From: Ruminiclostridium sp.
GTDB lineage: Bacteria; Bacillota; Clostridia; DSM-8532
Length of the DNA stretch: 34,243 nucleotides
Assembly (NCBI GenBank): GCA_012523055.1
Contig: JAAYJG010000286.1
Span: 1-34,243, forward strand
Direction of reading: 5' to 3'
The position numbers were made by a program, and so were the translations under genes. The notes beneath the pieces are model-generated. The model was not told where the DNA came from, did not search any database, and saw only the letters and a list, made by a program, of their open reading frames with translations. This document shows positions 1 to 9,175 of the stretch, in pieces (position 1 is the first letter of the stretch; each line of letters opens with the position of its first letter).

Positions 1-2
1 CG

Positions 3-380
3 AAAATACTTTCAGGTTTCGGAGCGGATGTCTGGGTTGAAGCGAGAAACTATTCGGATTTAAGCTGGATCGAGGCCAATGGCTACAAGCCAGTACACCT
101 GAATGATCTGGAGCGTTACGTTACAGAGATGAACGTGATTGTCAATACAGTCCCCCATATGTTGATAACAGCGGACATCCTGAACAAAATCCATTTGGAA
201 TGCTATTTGCTGGATTTGGCTTCAAACCCCGGAGGAATTGACTTTGAGCACGCGGCGAAACTGGGTTTAAAAACTGAATGGGCTCTCAGCCTGCCGGGGA
301 GGGTGGCCCCGATGACAGCGGCTGAAATCATAAAAATAACCATTGACAATGTGATGCTGGAGGGGGGAGGGAAAAAGTGA
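3..380 (+). CDS. dpaA: Dipicolinate synthase subunit A, C-terminal part (5' end outside window)
   Basis: Frame open from base 3 (KILSGFGADVWVEARNYSDLSWIEANGYKPVHLNDL...) through ORF 129-380; VNTVPHMLI...LLDLASNPGGIDFEHA matches DpaA/SpoVFA C-terminus; followed directly by dpaB. Confidence 0.88.
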   Translation, partial: KILSGFGADVWVEARNYSDLSWIEANGYKPVHLNDLERYVTEMNVIVNTVPHMLITADILNKIHLECYLLDLASNPGGIDFEHAAKLGLKTEWALSLPGRVAPMTAAEIIKITIDNVMLEGGGKK

Positions 381-967
381 TCTGCGCCGGGAAAAAGATT
401 GGCTTTGGTTTGACGGGTTCCTTTTGCACGCTGGAAAAATCACTGGCTCAAATGGAAAAACTGGCGTTGCTTGGAGCGGACATATACCCCTTTATAACCG
501 GTATCGTGGAAGTGAGCGACACCCGGTTTGGGAAGGCTGAGTACTTCAGGAGCAGGATTGAGCAGATAACCGGAAAAAAATGTGTCACCACCATTGTGGA
601 TGCCGAGCCTGTGGGCCCCAAAAACTTTCTCGATATTATGGTTGTGCTGCCATGTACGGGAAACACGCTGGCAAAGCTGGCCAATGGCATTACCGATACC
701 TCGGTGACAATGGCTGTGAAGGCCCATCTTCGAAACAACAAGCCGGTTCTGCTGGGTATCGCTACGAATGACGGCTTGAGTGCCAATGGCAAGAATATCG
801 GGTTACTGCATAATACCAATAATGTTTTTTTTGTCCCGTACGGACAGGATGATCCCCATAAGAAGACGAATTCCCTGATCTGTTTGATGGATCTGTTTCT
901 TCCTGCGCTTGAGGCAGCTTTGGAAGGAGTTCAGCTGCAGCCTGTACTTAGGATGCAGTCAATGTAA
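377..967 (+). CDS. dpaB: Dipicolinate synthase subunit B (flavoprotein-like), GTG start overlapping dpaA stop
   Basis: 196 aa; KKIGFGLTGSFCTLEK...VVLPCTGNTLAKLANGITDTSVTMAVKAHLRNNKPVLLGIATNDGLS is characteristic of SpoVFB; GTGA overlap with upstream gene. Confidence 0.92.
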   Translation: MICAGKKIGFGLTGSFCTLEKSLAQMEKLALLGADIYPFITGIVEVSDTRFGKAEYFRSRIEQITGKKCVTTIVDAEPVGPKNFLDIMVVLPCTGNTLAKLANGITDTSVTMAVKAHLRNNKPVLLGIATNDGLSANGKNIGLLHNTNNVFFVPYGQDDPHKKTNSLICLMDLFLPALEAALEGVQLQPVLRMQSM

Positions 968-1049
968 GGGTAAGGTTTGACGATGCGAACCCATTTGCTT
1001 GAATATGTTTTCCAGTTCGAAATTTCAAAGAAACAGCATCGTCAAAGTC

Positions 1050-1080
1050 CCAAGCCCCCACCCATCAGTGGGGGTTCTTT
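1050..1080 (+). terminator. Intrinsic terminator-like hairpin downstream of dpaB
   Basis: CCCCCAC(1055-1061)-CCATCA-GTGGGGG(1068-1074) followed by TTCTTTC. Confidence 0.6.
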
Positions 1081-1197
1081 CGTTCATTCAATCTGTCAAT
1101 ACCGTAATCTTTCCACTTGTGAGTTGGTCAGGGGTGTGATACTCTAAATGAAGGAAAACACGGCAAGCCACACAGGCTTTGAAAACCGGAGGTTTTT

Positions 1198-1995
1198 GTG
1201 AGTTCCCGGAATGAGTCTGCTCCCATGTGGGTTTCTATCCCTATGAGGGATAACCGAATAAAGGCAATCTTTACAACTCGCTGCGGCGGTGTCAGCAGTC
1301 CCCCGTTTGACACCCTGAATTTAAGCTTTCAGCGGGCGGACAACCGGGAGCATGTCATGGAAAATTACCACCGTCTGTCACAGGGTCTTGAGATCCCCAT
1401 GGAACGAATGGTTCTGTCCAGACAGGTTCATGGCTCAACGGTGACGGTTGTTGACAAAAGCCATTGCGGCATGGGTTTGATCAGGCACAGCAGCTATGGT
1501 GATACCGATAGCCTTGTTACCTGTGAACGCGGGGTTGCGCTGGTCACATTTTATGCCGATTGTACGCCGGTATATCTGTACGATCCGGTTTCATGCGCAA
1601 TCGGCCTTGTACACTCCGGCTGGCGCAGCACATTGCGGCATATTTCGGCAAAAGCCGTCCAAAAAATGAAGGAAGCCTTTGGCTGCAGGCCGGAAAACAT
1701 GATAGCCGCTTTGGGTCCTCATATCCGCCAATGCTGTTTTGAGGTGGGAGAGGATGTATACCGGCAATTTGCAGAGGTTTTTCCGGATATGCGGGACTGT
1801 ATGGTGGCTCGTAAGGATAAGTGGCATATCGACTTAAGCAGGATAATTACGCGCACGTTGGTACGTGAAGGTTTGGCTTGGAGCAATATCAACGATGTCG
1901 ACCGGTGTACGGTGTGTGAAAAGGAGCTTTTTTTCTCCCATCGGGGTGGAAAAGGCAATAGCGGAACCGGAGCTGCGCTGCTGATGATAAACTGA
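1198..1995 (+). CDS. pgeF: Polyphenol oxidase/purine nucleoside phosphorylase family (YfiH/PgeF, laccase domain)
   Basis: 265 aa; FTTRCGGVSSPPFDTLNLS, RQVHGSTV, GDTDSLVT, ADCTPVYLYDPV...GLVHSGWRSTL, GPHIRQCCFEVGEDV; GTG start after GGAGG. Confidence 0.92.
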   Translation: MSSRNESAPMWVSIPMRDNRIKAIFTTRCGGVSSPPFDTLNLSFQRADNREHVMENYHRLSQGLEIPMERMVLSRQVHGSTVTVVDKSHCGMGLIRHSSYGDTDSLVTCERGVALVTFYADCTPVYLYDPVSCAIGLVHSGWRSTLRHISAKAVQKMKEAFGCRPENMIAALGPHIRQCCFEVGEDVYRQFAEVFPDMRDCMVARKDKWHIDLSRIITRTLVREGLAWSNINDVDRCTVCEKELFFSHRGGKGNSGTGAALLMIN

Positions 1996-2015
1996 ACAGG
2001 CACGATCCAAATCCG

Positions 2016-3515
2016 GTGAACGAGGAGAATATGTACAGATACATCAAGCCAATTGCAGGGATCATCATCCTATATATTTTTTTTGTTACAGCGGGTTGCA
2101 GAGCCCGGGAAACCTCCAATGCTCAGGCTCCGACCATTACACCGTCCATCGGCAGGCTGATGAAGCAAATCGACAGCGGCCCGGTGCAGGGTGGAACGCT
2201 TGCGCTTCCTGTCACGGCTGTGGATACCCTGAACCCCTATAAAACCACGGACAGGTATGTGAACTATATGAACTGCCTGGTTTTTGAATCACTTTTTGTG
2301 CAGATCGGGGAAGACAGGGTGAAGACGTGGCTGGTTTCAAGCTGGGAAAGCAGCGAGTATACCGTCTGGAATTTCTCACTGAATAAAGGAGTTAGCTTTC
2401 ACAATGGCTCGTCCTTATCGGCCTATGACGTGAAATATTCGCTGGAATTACTTCAAAATTCGAGTAATCCTTTCCACAACAAAGACATCTGTGATAATTT
2501 CCTGCAGATAAATGTGGTCGATAACTATCAGATTGAGATTACTTTAAAAGTGCCGGATCCTTCTTTTACCAGTAAGCTTACCTTTCCCATTCTCAGTCGA
2601 TGGACGGAGGACTTTGATAGCACAGCCTTAGCCGGGACAGGCCCGTATCAATATGATGCGAAGACGGAAAAGCAGGTCACCTTGAAGCGGTTTGACAATT
2701 GGTGGACAAAGCAGCCTGCGAACCTGGATGCTGTTGTTTTCAAGGTATACACAGAAACACAAATGCATGATGCCTTCCAAAACAATGAGACCGATGTGGC
2801 TTTTGTAAGAAATGTTGATTTCACAAAATACCAGCATCGCACTGACATCGGTTACCAGGTGTTTCCCGATAATCAGGGCAACTTCATCTATGTGAACCCA
2901 AATGGTTTGTTTGGTCAGGCCAACCGCCAGGATGCCCTGTTCCGATATGTTACTTCCAGGCTGAATGAGATGAACCTTGGTCAGGTTCTGTACTTTGATG
3001 AATACAGTGAAAGCCCCCTGGATGTGGATGGTTTCAAGCAAGCATTGGTGGAGACAGGATTAAGCTGGAATGAAACACAAAAGCTTTTTACCTGGAGGGG
3101 AAGCCCTTTGGGCACGATTTCGATCATCATCCCGAAACAAGATATCCAAAAGCTGCATACGGCCAATTTCCTTGTCAATATTCTTCAGGATGCGGGAATA
3201 AAGGCCCAAATACATCAGAGCGCAAACACCGGGGAGGTGAATCGGTTTATCCGCAATGGCGGGTATGACTTGTCCCCGGTGACCGGAGAGATGAGGCCAT
3301 GGGAGAACCTGGACGATACGCTGCAGCGGTTGCAGGCAGAGCTTGGCTACGAGAAGAAAAATTCCTACATCCTGCCCCTGTACCGTAATCAACAGGCGAT
3401 GCTATACAAAAACAATATCCGCGGAGATAAAAACGCTTTTTTCTGGAACCCCTATCAGGGCATTGAAACCTGGTATTTGCCCGTAATGGTTGAAAGCAGT
3501 CTGGATGATACATGA
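2016..3515 (+). CDS. Extracellular solute-binding lipoprotein (family 5, peptide/nickel type); start may be ATG 2031
   Basis: 499 aa; signal peptide with lipobox (FFVTAGC); GGTLALPVTAVDTLNPYKTTDRY...W.FSLNKGVSFHNGSSLSAYDVKYS typical of SBP_bac_5. No permease/ATPase genes next to it in the window. Confidence 0.85.
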   Translation: MNEENMYRYIKPIAGIIILYIFFVTAGCRARETSNAQAPTITPSIGRLMKQIDSGPVQGGTLALPVTAVDTLNPYKTTDRYVNYMNCLVFESLFVQIGEDRVKTWLVSSWESSEYTVWNFSLNKGVSFHNGSSLSAYDVKYSLELLQNSSNPFHNKDICDNFLQINVVDNYQIEITLKVPDPSFTSKLTFPILSRWTEDFDSTALAGTGPYQYDAKTEKQVTLKRFDNWWTKQPANLDAVVFKVYTETQMHDAFQNNETDVAFVRNVDFTKYQHRTDIGYQVFPDNQGNFIYVNPNGLFGQANRQDALFRYVTSRLNEMNLGQVLYFDEYSESPLDVDGFKQALVETGLSWNETQKLFTWRGSPLGTISIIIPKQDIQKLHTANFLVNILQDAGIKAQIHQSANTGEVNRFIRNGGYDLSPVTGEMRPWENLDDTLQRLQAELGYEKKNSYILPLYRNQQAMLYKNNIRGDKNAFFWNPYQGIETWYLPVMVESSLDDT

Positions 3516-4018
3516 TGGATATATATATTTCAGGGGACACTATAAAGTTGACCCCGATGAAAAAAGAAAATCTTTCCATGATCAACCTGTGGTATCGTCA
3601 GATCGATTCATATGGTTATGCAACAGCGGGAAAAAACCCGGAAGAGGTATTGGATGGGCTGAACAACGAGAATACCGGGTTTGTTCTGGGCATTTATGCC
3701 GCAGGGACAGAAAACTGCATCGGGCTGATTGCCGGAGAAATCAAAAGCATTCGGGAGCCTGTTCTGTGGGTGCGCACCTTTCTGATCGATACCCTCTGGC
3801 AGCGCATGCATTACGGCTCCACAGCCTTTCAGCTGCTTTCTGAATACATTACCCGGAATCTTCACATCAAAAGGTTTTTTGTATCAGTAGCTATAAAGAA
3901 CCGTGTGGGCGCGGCTTTCTGGAAGAGCCTCGGGTTTCGCTGCATCAAGCTGTTTTTTGGATCATCAGGGCACAGCAGCTCGGCATATATCTTTGAAAAG
4001 GTTATACAACTGCAGTAG
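3512..4018 (+). CDS. GNAT-family N-acetyltransferase
   Basis: 168 aa; overlaps preceding stop; IGLIAGEIKSI...LWVRTFLIDTLWQRMHYGSTAFQLLSEYI...NRVGAAFWKSLGFR is GNAT-like. Confidence 0.75.
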   Translation: MMDIYISGDTIKLTPMKKENLSMINLWYRQIDSYGYATAGKNPEEVLDGLNNENTGFVLGIYAAGTENCIGLIAGEIKSIREPVLWVRTFLIDTLWQRMHYGSTAFQLLSEYITRNLHIKRFFVSVAIKNRVGAAFWKSLGFRCIKLFFGSSGHSSSAYIFEKVIQLQ

Positions 4019-4116
4019 CCAACTCAATAATTACAGAAAATGTACATCATAGGGTGCTTATCCAATCTATTCGCCACTTATTCCGCGAACAGGGTATGAA
4101 AGCTGGAGGTTTGGGC

Positions 4117-6489
4117 ATGATGAAAAGGCTCGTGCTACACGCCGCAGTTGCATTTGGATCGGGTATTCTTACTGCCTGGTATATCCGGCAGGTCTTCTTT
4201 TTCATGATTATTTTTTTACTCGCGATGATCCTGTTTGCTTATGGCCTTTGGAAAAAGCTGCGGTGGAGACAACAGCTTTTATTGTGGGCGCTGTGTTTTT
4301 TCTGTGGTTACGTGAATTATGCCTTTCAGTATACCGTGCTGCGAAAACCTGTTGAAACATACCAGGGTTGTGAAGTAACGGTTTTGGGCTATGTCAGCAG
4401 TGCCTGTATCCGTTCGGACGGGAAGGCAGGTTTTAGCTTTTTTGCGGAAGAGATACAGCTGCAGGGTAAATCGGAGAATTTCGCCCGTACAATCCGGATG
4501 GATGTTTACCGCGTTTCTGAATTTCATGACTTTTCTCCGGGAGTCCGCCTTGCCATTTCAGGTGTGTTGGAAAAGCCACCCGGTTCCAGAAACCCGGGTG
4601 GGTTTAATTACGAAAGCCTGCTGCAAGCGCGAAAAACACCCGCTCGCATGGCTGTTAAAGCGGATGCGATCCTTTGGAGCGGGGAGAATAAAGACCTTCC
4701 GCTGCTGCGTTTTGGGCTGGGAATCCGGCAAGTTATTTTAGATCAACTGGATATAAACCTTTCCGATGAAAAAGCCTCCCTGATGGCAGCCATGCTGACA
4801 GGGTACAGGGAAGATCTGACCGATAGCATGGAAAATGCTTTCAGTATCGCAGGGCTTAGCCATATCATGGCGGTTTCAGGGGCTAATCTTGCTTTTTTGC
4901 TGCTTCCGCTGTTGTGGCTGCTTAGAATGCTGGGGTTGAATCGCAAAGCCGCGGCAGTGATTACGGTTCCCTTTCTGTTTTTCTTTGTTCTGGTAACCGG
5001 CATGGAGGCCTCCGTGCTAAGGGCTTGTGTCATGGCTTGCGTCCTGATGGCGGGAAAGGCACTGGACAGAAAACCCGATCTGCTCAATTCTCTTGGAATC
5101 GCCTCACTGCTGTTGCTGGCTGTCAACCCGTTCCTGTTGTTTGATACGGGCTTTATCTTATCCTTTGGTGCCACCGCGGGGTTAGCTTTGCTTTATGGGA
5201 GGATCCGCGGGGTCATACCCGATTGGGTTCCGAAAATCATCCGGGAAGCAGTTTCCGCGACTATCGCCGCGCAAGTGGGTATTCTACCGCTTTTGATCCT
5301 GTTTTTCAGCAGGATATCCCTGATCTCACTGTTATCAAACCTCCTTGTGGTGCCCCTGACAGGAATGACAACCGTTTTGGGGATGGTTTGCGTGATATTG
5401 GGCAGTCTTCATCCCTTCCCGGGGCAAGTCATCGGATATATGCTCCAAAGCCTTTTGCATGTCATTCTGCTCATTACCGATTTTTGTGCTTCGATCCCCT
5501 GGGCACAGGTGCATATGCAGCATTGGAGATTGCCGGCGATCCTTTCCTGGTATGCTGTTTTAATACCGACAGGGGCTTATGGCCTGCCTTTCTTTATCCG
5601 ACATAAAAAAAAGCTTGTCGCGGGCGCTTTCATGGCAGGTGTTTGCATTCTTCTTTCAGGCCTGATGCCAGAAAGGCTGAAGGTAACCTTCATTGATGTG
5701 GGGCAGGGAGACAGTGCTTTGATACAGACTGTTTCGGGCAGTAATTACCTGGTGGACGGAGGGGGAACTGTTCAGGAATTCGAAACGGGTTATATTGGGG
5801 AGAGGATCCTTCTGCCGCTTTTCATGCATGAAGGGGTTACCAGCCTGGAGCAGGTGTTTGTCACCCATGCCCATACCGATCATATGGCTGGTGTTTTAAC
5901 CCTTTTGCAGTCCTTCCCCGTCAAATCAGTCGGGCTGCCCGATTATTCCGAAGCGAATCAGGATTTTGAAGCTCTGATAAAAATTTGCTTTAAAAAAGGA
6001 ATTGAATTGAATTATTACAGTACCGCAGACGAAGTGTTTTTAGATCCACAGACTTCTATCCGTTTTTTACACCCGGGTACTGACAACCAGACTTTGTCTG
6101 GCAATCTGAACAACACTTCCCTTTGCGCGCTTCTATCTTATGGGCAACTGCAGATCCTTTTCAGCGGCGATCTTGAAACCAGTGCTGAAAAAATCTTCTT
6201 TAGCAACAATTTTATATTGGATTGTGATATCCTGAAAGTACCCCATCATGGTGGTAAAAACGCATCCTCGGAAAGGTTTATCCAATTTACGCAGCCTGAA
6301 ACTGCCGTGATCAGCGTAGGGAGAAACAGCTTCGGTCATCCTTCAGAAGCTGTGCTCAATCGTTTGGATGCTCATGGGGTAAAGGTTTATACCACTTTGG
6401 AGAACGGAGCCGTGATCGTGGACAGTGATGGGAACAAATACCGGATCCGCACCTGGTACAGGGAAGAAGCATTTACTTTTTTGAAGTAA
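4117..6489 (+). CDS. comEC: DNA internalization competence protein ComEC/Rec2 (competence domain + metallo-beta-lactamase domain)
   Basis: ORF 4054-6489; ATG 4117 preceded by GGAGG is the likelier start. GLSHIMAVSGANLAFL, LLAVNPFLLFDTGFILSFGATAGL, VTFIDVGQGDSALIQT, VTHAHTDHMAG, LKVPHHGG, SVGRNSFGHPS. Confidence 0.93.
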   Translation: MMKRLVLHAAVAFGSGILTAWYIRQVFFFMIIFLLAMILFAYGLWKKLRWRQQLLLWALCFFCGYVNYAFQYTVLRKPVETYQGCEVTVLGYVSSACIRSDGKAGFSFFAEEIQLQGKSENFARTIRMDVYRVSEFHDFSPGVRLAISGVLEKPPGSRNPGGFNYESLLQARKTPARMAVKADAILWSGENKDLPLLRFGLGIRQVILDQLDINLSDEKASLMAAMLTGYREDLTDSMENAFSIAGLSHIMAVSGANLAFLLLPLLWLLRMLGLNRKAAAVITVPFLFFFVLVTGMEASVLRACVMACVLMAGKALDRKPDLLNSLGIASLLLLAVNPFLLFDTGFILSFGATAGLALLYGRIRGVIPDWVPKIIREAVSATIAAQVGILPLLILFFSRISLISLLSNLLVVPLTGMTTVLGMVCVILGSLHPFPGQVIGYMLQSLLHVILLITDFCASIPWAQVHMQHWRLPAILSWYAVLIPTGAYGLPFFIRHKKKLVAGAFMAGVCILLSGLMPERLKVTFIDVGQGDSALIQTVSGSNYLVDGGGTVQEFETGYIGERILLPLFMHEGVTSLEQVFVTHAHTDHMAGVLTLLQSFPVKSVGLPDYSEANQDFEALIKICFKKGIELNYYSTADEVFLDPQTSIRFLHPGTDNQTLSGNLNNTSLCALLSYGQLQILFSGDLETSAEKIFFSNNFILDCDILKVPHHGGKNASSERFIQFTQPETAVISVGRNSFGHPSEAVLNRLDAHGVKVYTTLENGAVIVDSDGNKYRIRTWYREEAFTFLK

Positions 6490-6671
6490 AATGGTAGGAT
6501 TTTTAGTGGAAGCCGCCGCTGTGAACGGATAGGATTGTATTCGCTCGGAATGATGGTATTTTCTGCGGTACTATAAGTCATTGCGGGTGAAGCTTCGTTT
6601 TTTTAGGACGAATCACCAGAGAGCTTGCTCTGCCCGGAAAGATAAATTTACTAAAAGGAATAAGAAAGCTT

Positions 6672-7664
6672 ATGAGCATGGATGTTCTAAAAAGGCACAT
6701 GAAAGAGAATAAAATCGGAAAGCTTTACCTGTTTACCGGTCCGGAGCAGTACCTTGTCCGGTATTATACAGACCAGATCCTGGAAAAGCTTTTGGATGAA
6801 AACACAAAGGTCTTCAATTATTCGGAATTGACCGGAAAGGTTTCTTTTCAGGCTATCTCCGATGTCGTATCCATATATCCTGCTTTTGCGGACAGACGGG
6901 TGGTGCTGATAAAGGAAAGTACCCTGTTTAAGCAGGGGGGCAAGGAAACCGACTGGAATGCTTTTTTCAGTTCTCTGCCGGAATATATCTGTCTGATCTT
7001 TATTCAGCAGGAGGTTGATAAACGGCTCATATTTTATAAAGCACTGGATAAAAATGGTTTAATCGTGGATTTCAAACGCCAGGACGAAAAGGCTCTGATC
7101 AAATGGGTGATCAACAGATTTTCCCGTTTCCGCAAGCAAATCAATGAGCAGGATGCCGCGTACCTGGTCACACTGCTGGATCCCGACATGAGCTTTATGT
7201 CGTTGGAGCTTGAAAAAATAGCGCGGTACGCGGGAGAAACCGAACGAATCACCCGTAAACACATCGATGCCGTTGCTTCACGCAGTGTGAAGAGCATCAT
7301 TTTCGATCTGACCGATGCCATTTCACAGCGACAGACCACCCAGGCACTTAAAATTTTGAGCGAGCTGGTGGAGCAAAAGGAACCCATCCCCTTGATTATG
7401 GCTATGGTTGGCAGGCAAATGGGGGTCCTGCTTCGGCTGAAGAAGATGGAGGAAAAGAAGCTGTCTCAACCGGAAATGGCCAAATTACTGGGCATGAACC
7501 CTTACGTCGTGGGCAAAATTCGCAGGCAGGCAGCTTCCTTTACGATAGACCAGCTGAAGCAGACCATGCGCAAATGCGTGGAAATGGATCAGGCTTCAAA
7601 AAGCGGACGGATGGATCCAAGAATGGCCTTGGACGTGTTTATCACCGAACTGGGCCTGCGATAA
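6672..7664 (+). CDS. holA: DNA polymerase III delta subunit
   Basis: 330 aa; KLYLFTGPEQYLVRYYTDQIL...VVLIKES...LELEKIARYAGETERITRKHIDAVASRSVKSIIFDLTDAI; HolA/YqeN pattern following comEC. Confidence 0.92.
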   Translation: MSMDVLKRHMKENKIGKLYLFTGPEQYLVRYYTDQILEKLLDENTKVFNYSELTGKVSFQAISDVVSIYPAFADRRVVLIKESTLFKQGGKETDWNAFFSSLPEYICLIFIQQEVDKRLIFYKALDKNGLIVDFKRQDEKALIKWVINRFSRFRKQINEQDAAYLVTLLDPDMSFMSLELEKIARYAGETERITRKHIDAVASRSVKSIIFDLTDAISQRQTTQALKILSELVEQKEPIPLIMAMVGRQMGVLLRLKKMEEKKLSQPEMAKLLGMNPYVVGKIRRQAASFTIDQLKQTMRKCVEMDQASKSGRMDPRMALDVFITELGLR

Positions 7665-7836
7665 GAGACGAAATTACAAGCTGAAGACGCATTGTTACTC
7701 CTGCCAAACCTTGGCAAGTTTCACAGGAGTAAAGACGCATTACCCGCGTATTTCAATTTCTTATGGAAACTTGCATTCTATGCGGTTTCTTTGGTAAAAT
7801 AATAGTAAACAGGCCATACTAACATGTTGGTAAAAC

Positions 7837-9003
7837 ATGCGTTGGAGTTGCGATATCTTAAGAAAACCAGAGAGGATGGATCCGATGCAGTTTCGATATA
7901 TCAGAGATTTGTCCATACAGTTCCTGGTCGGTTGTACACTGACAAACTGGATCAAGCTTTTGTGGCAGAACAGGGATAAACCCATCTATATTAAAAGCCT
8001 TCCCAAGTTCCTGTACATTACCCTTGTCATCATTTTGCTAACGCCGGTACGCTTAATCGAAAAGCTTCTGTTTGATTTGCGTGTGAAGAAAACCAAGATC
8101 GACAAGGAGCCCATTTTTATTCTCGGTCACTGGCGCAGCGGGACAACCTATATGGTCAACATGCTTTCACAGGACCAGCAGTTTGGTGTCACAAACGCCA
8201 TGCACTGCTTTGGCCCAAGCATGTTCCTGGTCGGTAATAAGGTTTTTGAGAAGATCGTGGAAAAGGCATTGCCCAAGAACCGTCATATGGACAGTGTGGT
8301 GTTGGACACCGTGTCTTCGCAGGAAGAGGAATTTGCCATTGCCAATTTGTCCACGCTATCCAATTACCACCTGGTCGCTTTCCCCGGAAACCATTTCAAG
8401 TATCAGAAATATGCCTCTTTCCGGGATATGACAGAAGGAGAGCTTTCAGAGTGGAAACAAAAATATTTATATATCATCAAAAAAGTGACTTTCCAGCTAA
8501 AGGGGAAAAGGCTCTTGCTGAAAAGCCCTACCAACACCAGCAGAATCCGCCAGTTGTTAGAGCTGTTTCCCAATGCCAAGTTTATTCACATATGCAGAAA
8601 CCCCTACAAGGTTTATGTATCTACAAAGAGGCTGTATGACAATTTCTTCCCCGTATTCGGTCTCCAGAAGCGGATCCCCGAAGAAGAATCCGAGGAAACC
8701 CAGTTTGAAATCTATGAAAGCATGTACAAGAAATATTTTGATGAGAAGCATCTTATCCCTGAAGGGAACCTCATCGAGGTTCGTTATGAAGATGTTGTGA
8801 AGGATCCCATTGGAAATATTGAAAAAATTTATCAAAAGCTGGGTATCGAGGGATTTGAAAAAGCAAAACCGGCCATCGAGCAATATATTGAATCACAGAA
8901 AAACTATAAACCCAACAAGCATGAAATGGATCCCCGGGTAATGAAAAAGGTTTCGCAACGCTTTGATTTTACGTTTAAGGAATGGGGCTACCCCAAGAAC
9001 TAA
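7837..9003 (+). CDS. PAPS-dependent sulfotransferase family protein
   Basis: 388 aa; 5'-PSB-like FILGHWRSGTTYMVNMLSQD and 3'-PB-like KFIHICRNPYKVYVSTKRLYDNFF; KSPTNTSRIRQLLELFPNAKF. Start could be an internal ATG (7876). Confidence 0.82.
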   Translation: MRWSCDILRKPERMDPMQFRYIRDLSIQFLVGCTLTNWIKLLWQNRDKPIYIKSLPKFLYITLVIILLTPVRLIEKLLFDLRVKKTKIDKEPIFILGHWRSGTTYMVNMLSQDQQFGVTNAMHCFGPSMFLVGNKVFEKIVEKALPKNRHMDSVVLDTVSSQEEEFAIANLSTLSNYHLVAFPGNHFKYQKYASFRDMTEGELSEWKQKYLYIIKKVTFQLKGKRLLLKSPTNTSRIRQLLELFPNAKFIHICRNPYKVYVSTKRLYDNFFPVFGLQKRIPEEESEETQFEIYESMYKKYFDEKHLIPEGNLIEVRYEDVVKDPIGNIEKIYQKLGIEGFEKAKPAIEQYIESQKNYKPNKHEMDPRVMKKVSQRFDFTFKEWGYPKN

Positions 9004-9133
9004 ATGATCACCCATGTTTCGTTCTGCCGGCCCGGCAGATAAAAAGAAACTACAGTCACCTTTTTAAACCCATCGGGGTTTGTCCGGAAGATATGGCGCG
9101 TTATTTGCGCAGGGCTCATTGAATGAACACAGA

Positions 9134-9159
9134 AAGTTTGCCTGCCGGCAAACTTTTTT
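9134..9159 (+). terminator. Intrinsic terminator/attenuator hairpin just upstream of the trmH-family start
   Basis: AAGTTTGCC(9134-9142)-TGCC-GGCAAACTT(9147-9155) then T run to 9159; RBS AGGAAGGGAG follows at once. Confidence 0.7.
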
Positions 9160-9175
9160 GCAGGAAGGGAGCATT

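Noticed and set aside
448-819. Antisense ORFs overlapping dpaB (440-727, 448-819) and many similar - strand ORFs opposite gap, pgk, gpmI, rbgA and prkC
   Set aside because: Shadow ORFs of strongly recognisable + strand genes; low-complexity or nonsensical translations.
1050-1080. Terminator-like CCCCCACCCATCAGTGGGGG considered as an IS200/IS605 end
   Set aside because: No transposase/TnpB remnant or partner end nearby; a simple terminator after dpaB is sufficient.
6536-6546. TGTATTCGCTC at 6536 repeated at 13411, suggesting a dispersed intergenic repeat
   Set aside because: An 11-mer repeated within 34 kb is expected many times by chance, and the flanks do not align well.
9080-9175. N-terminal extension of the trmH-family ORF (MSGRYGALFAQGSLNEHRKFACRQTFLQEGSI)
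   Set aside because: Overlaps the terminator hairpin 9134-9159 and lacks family similarity; GTG 9176 with a good RBS is preferred.
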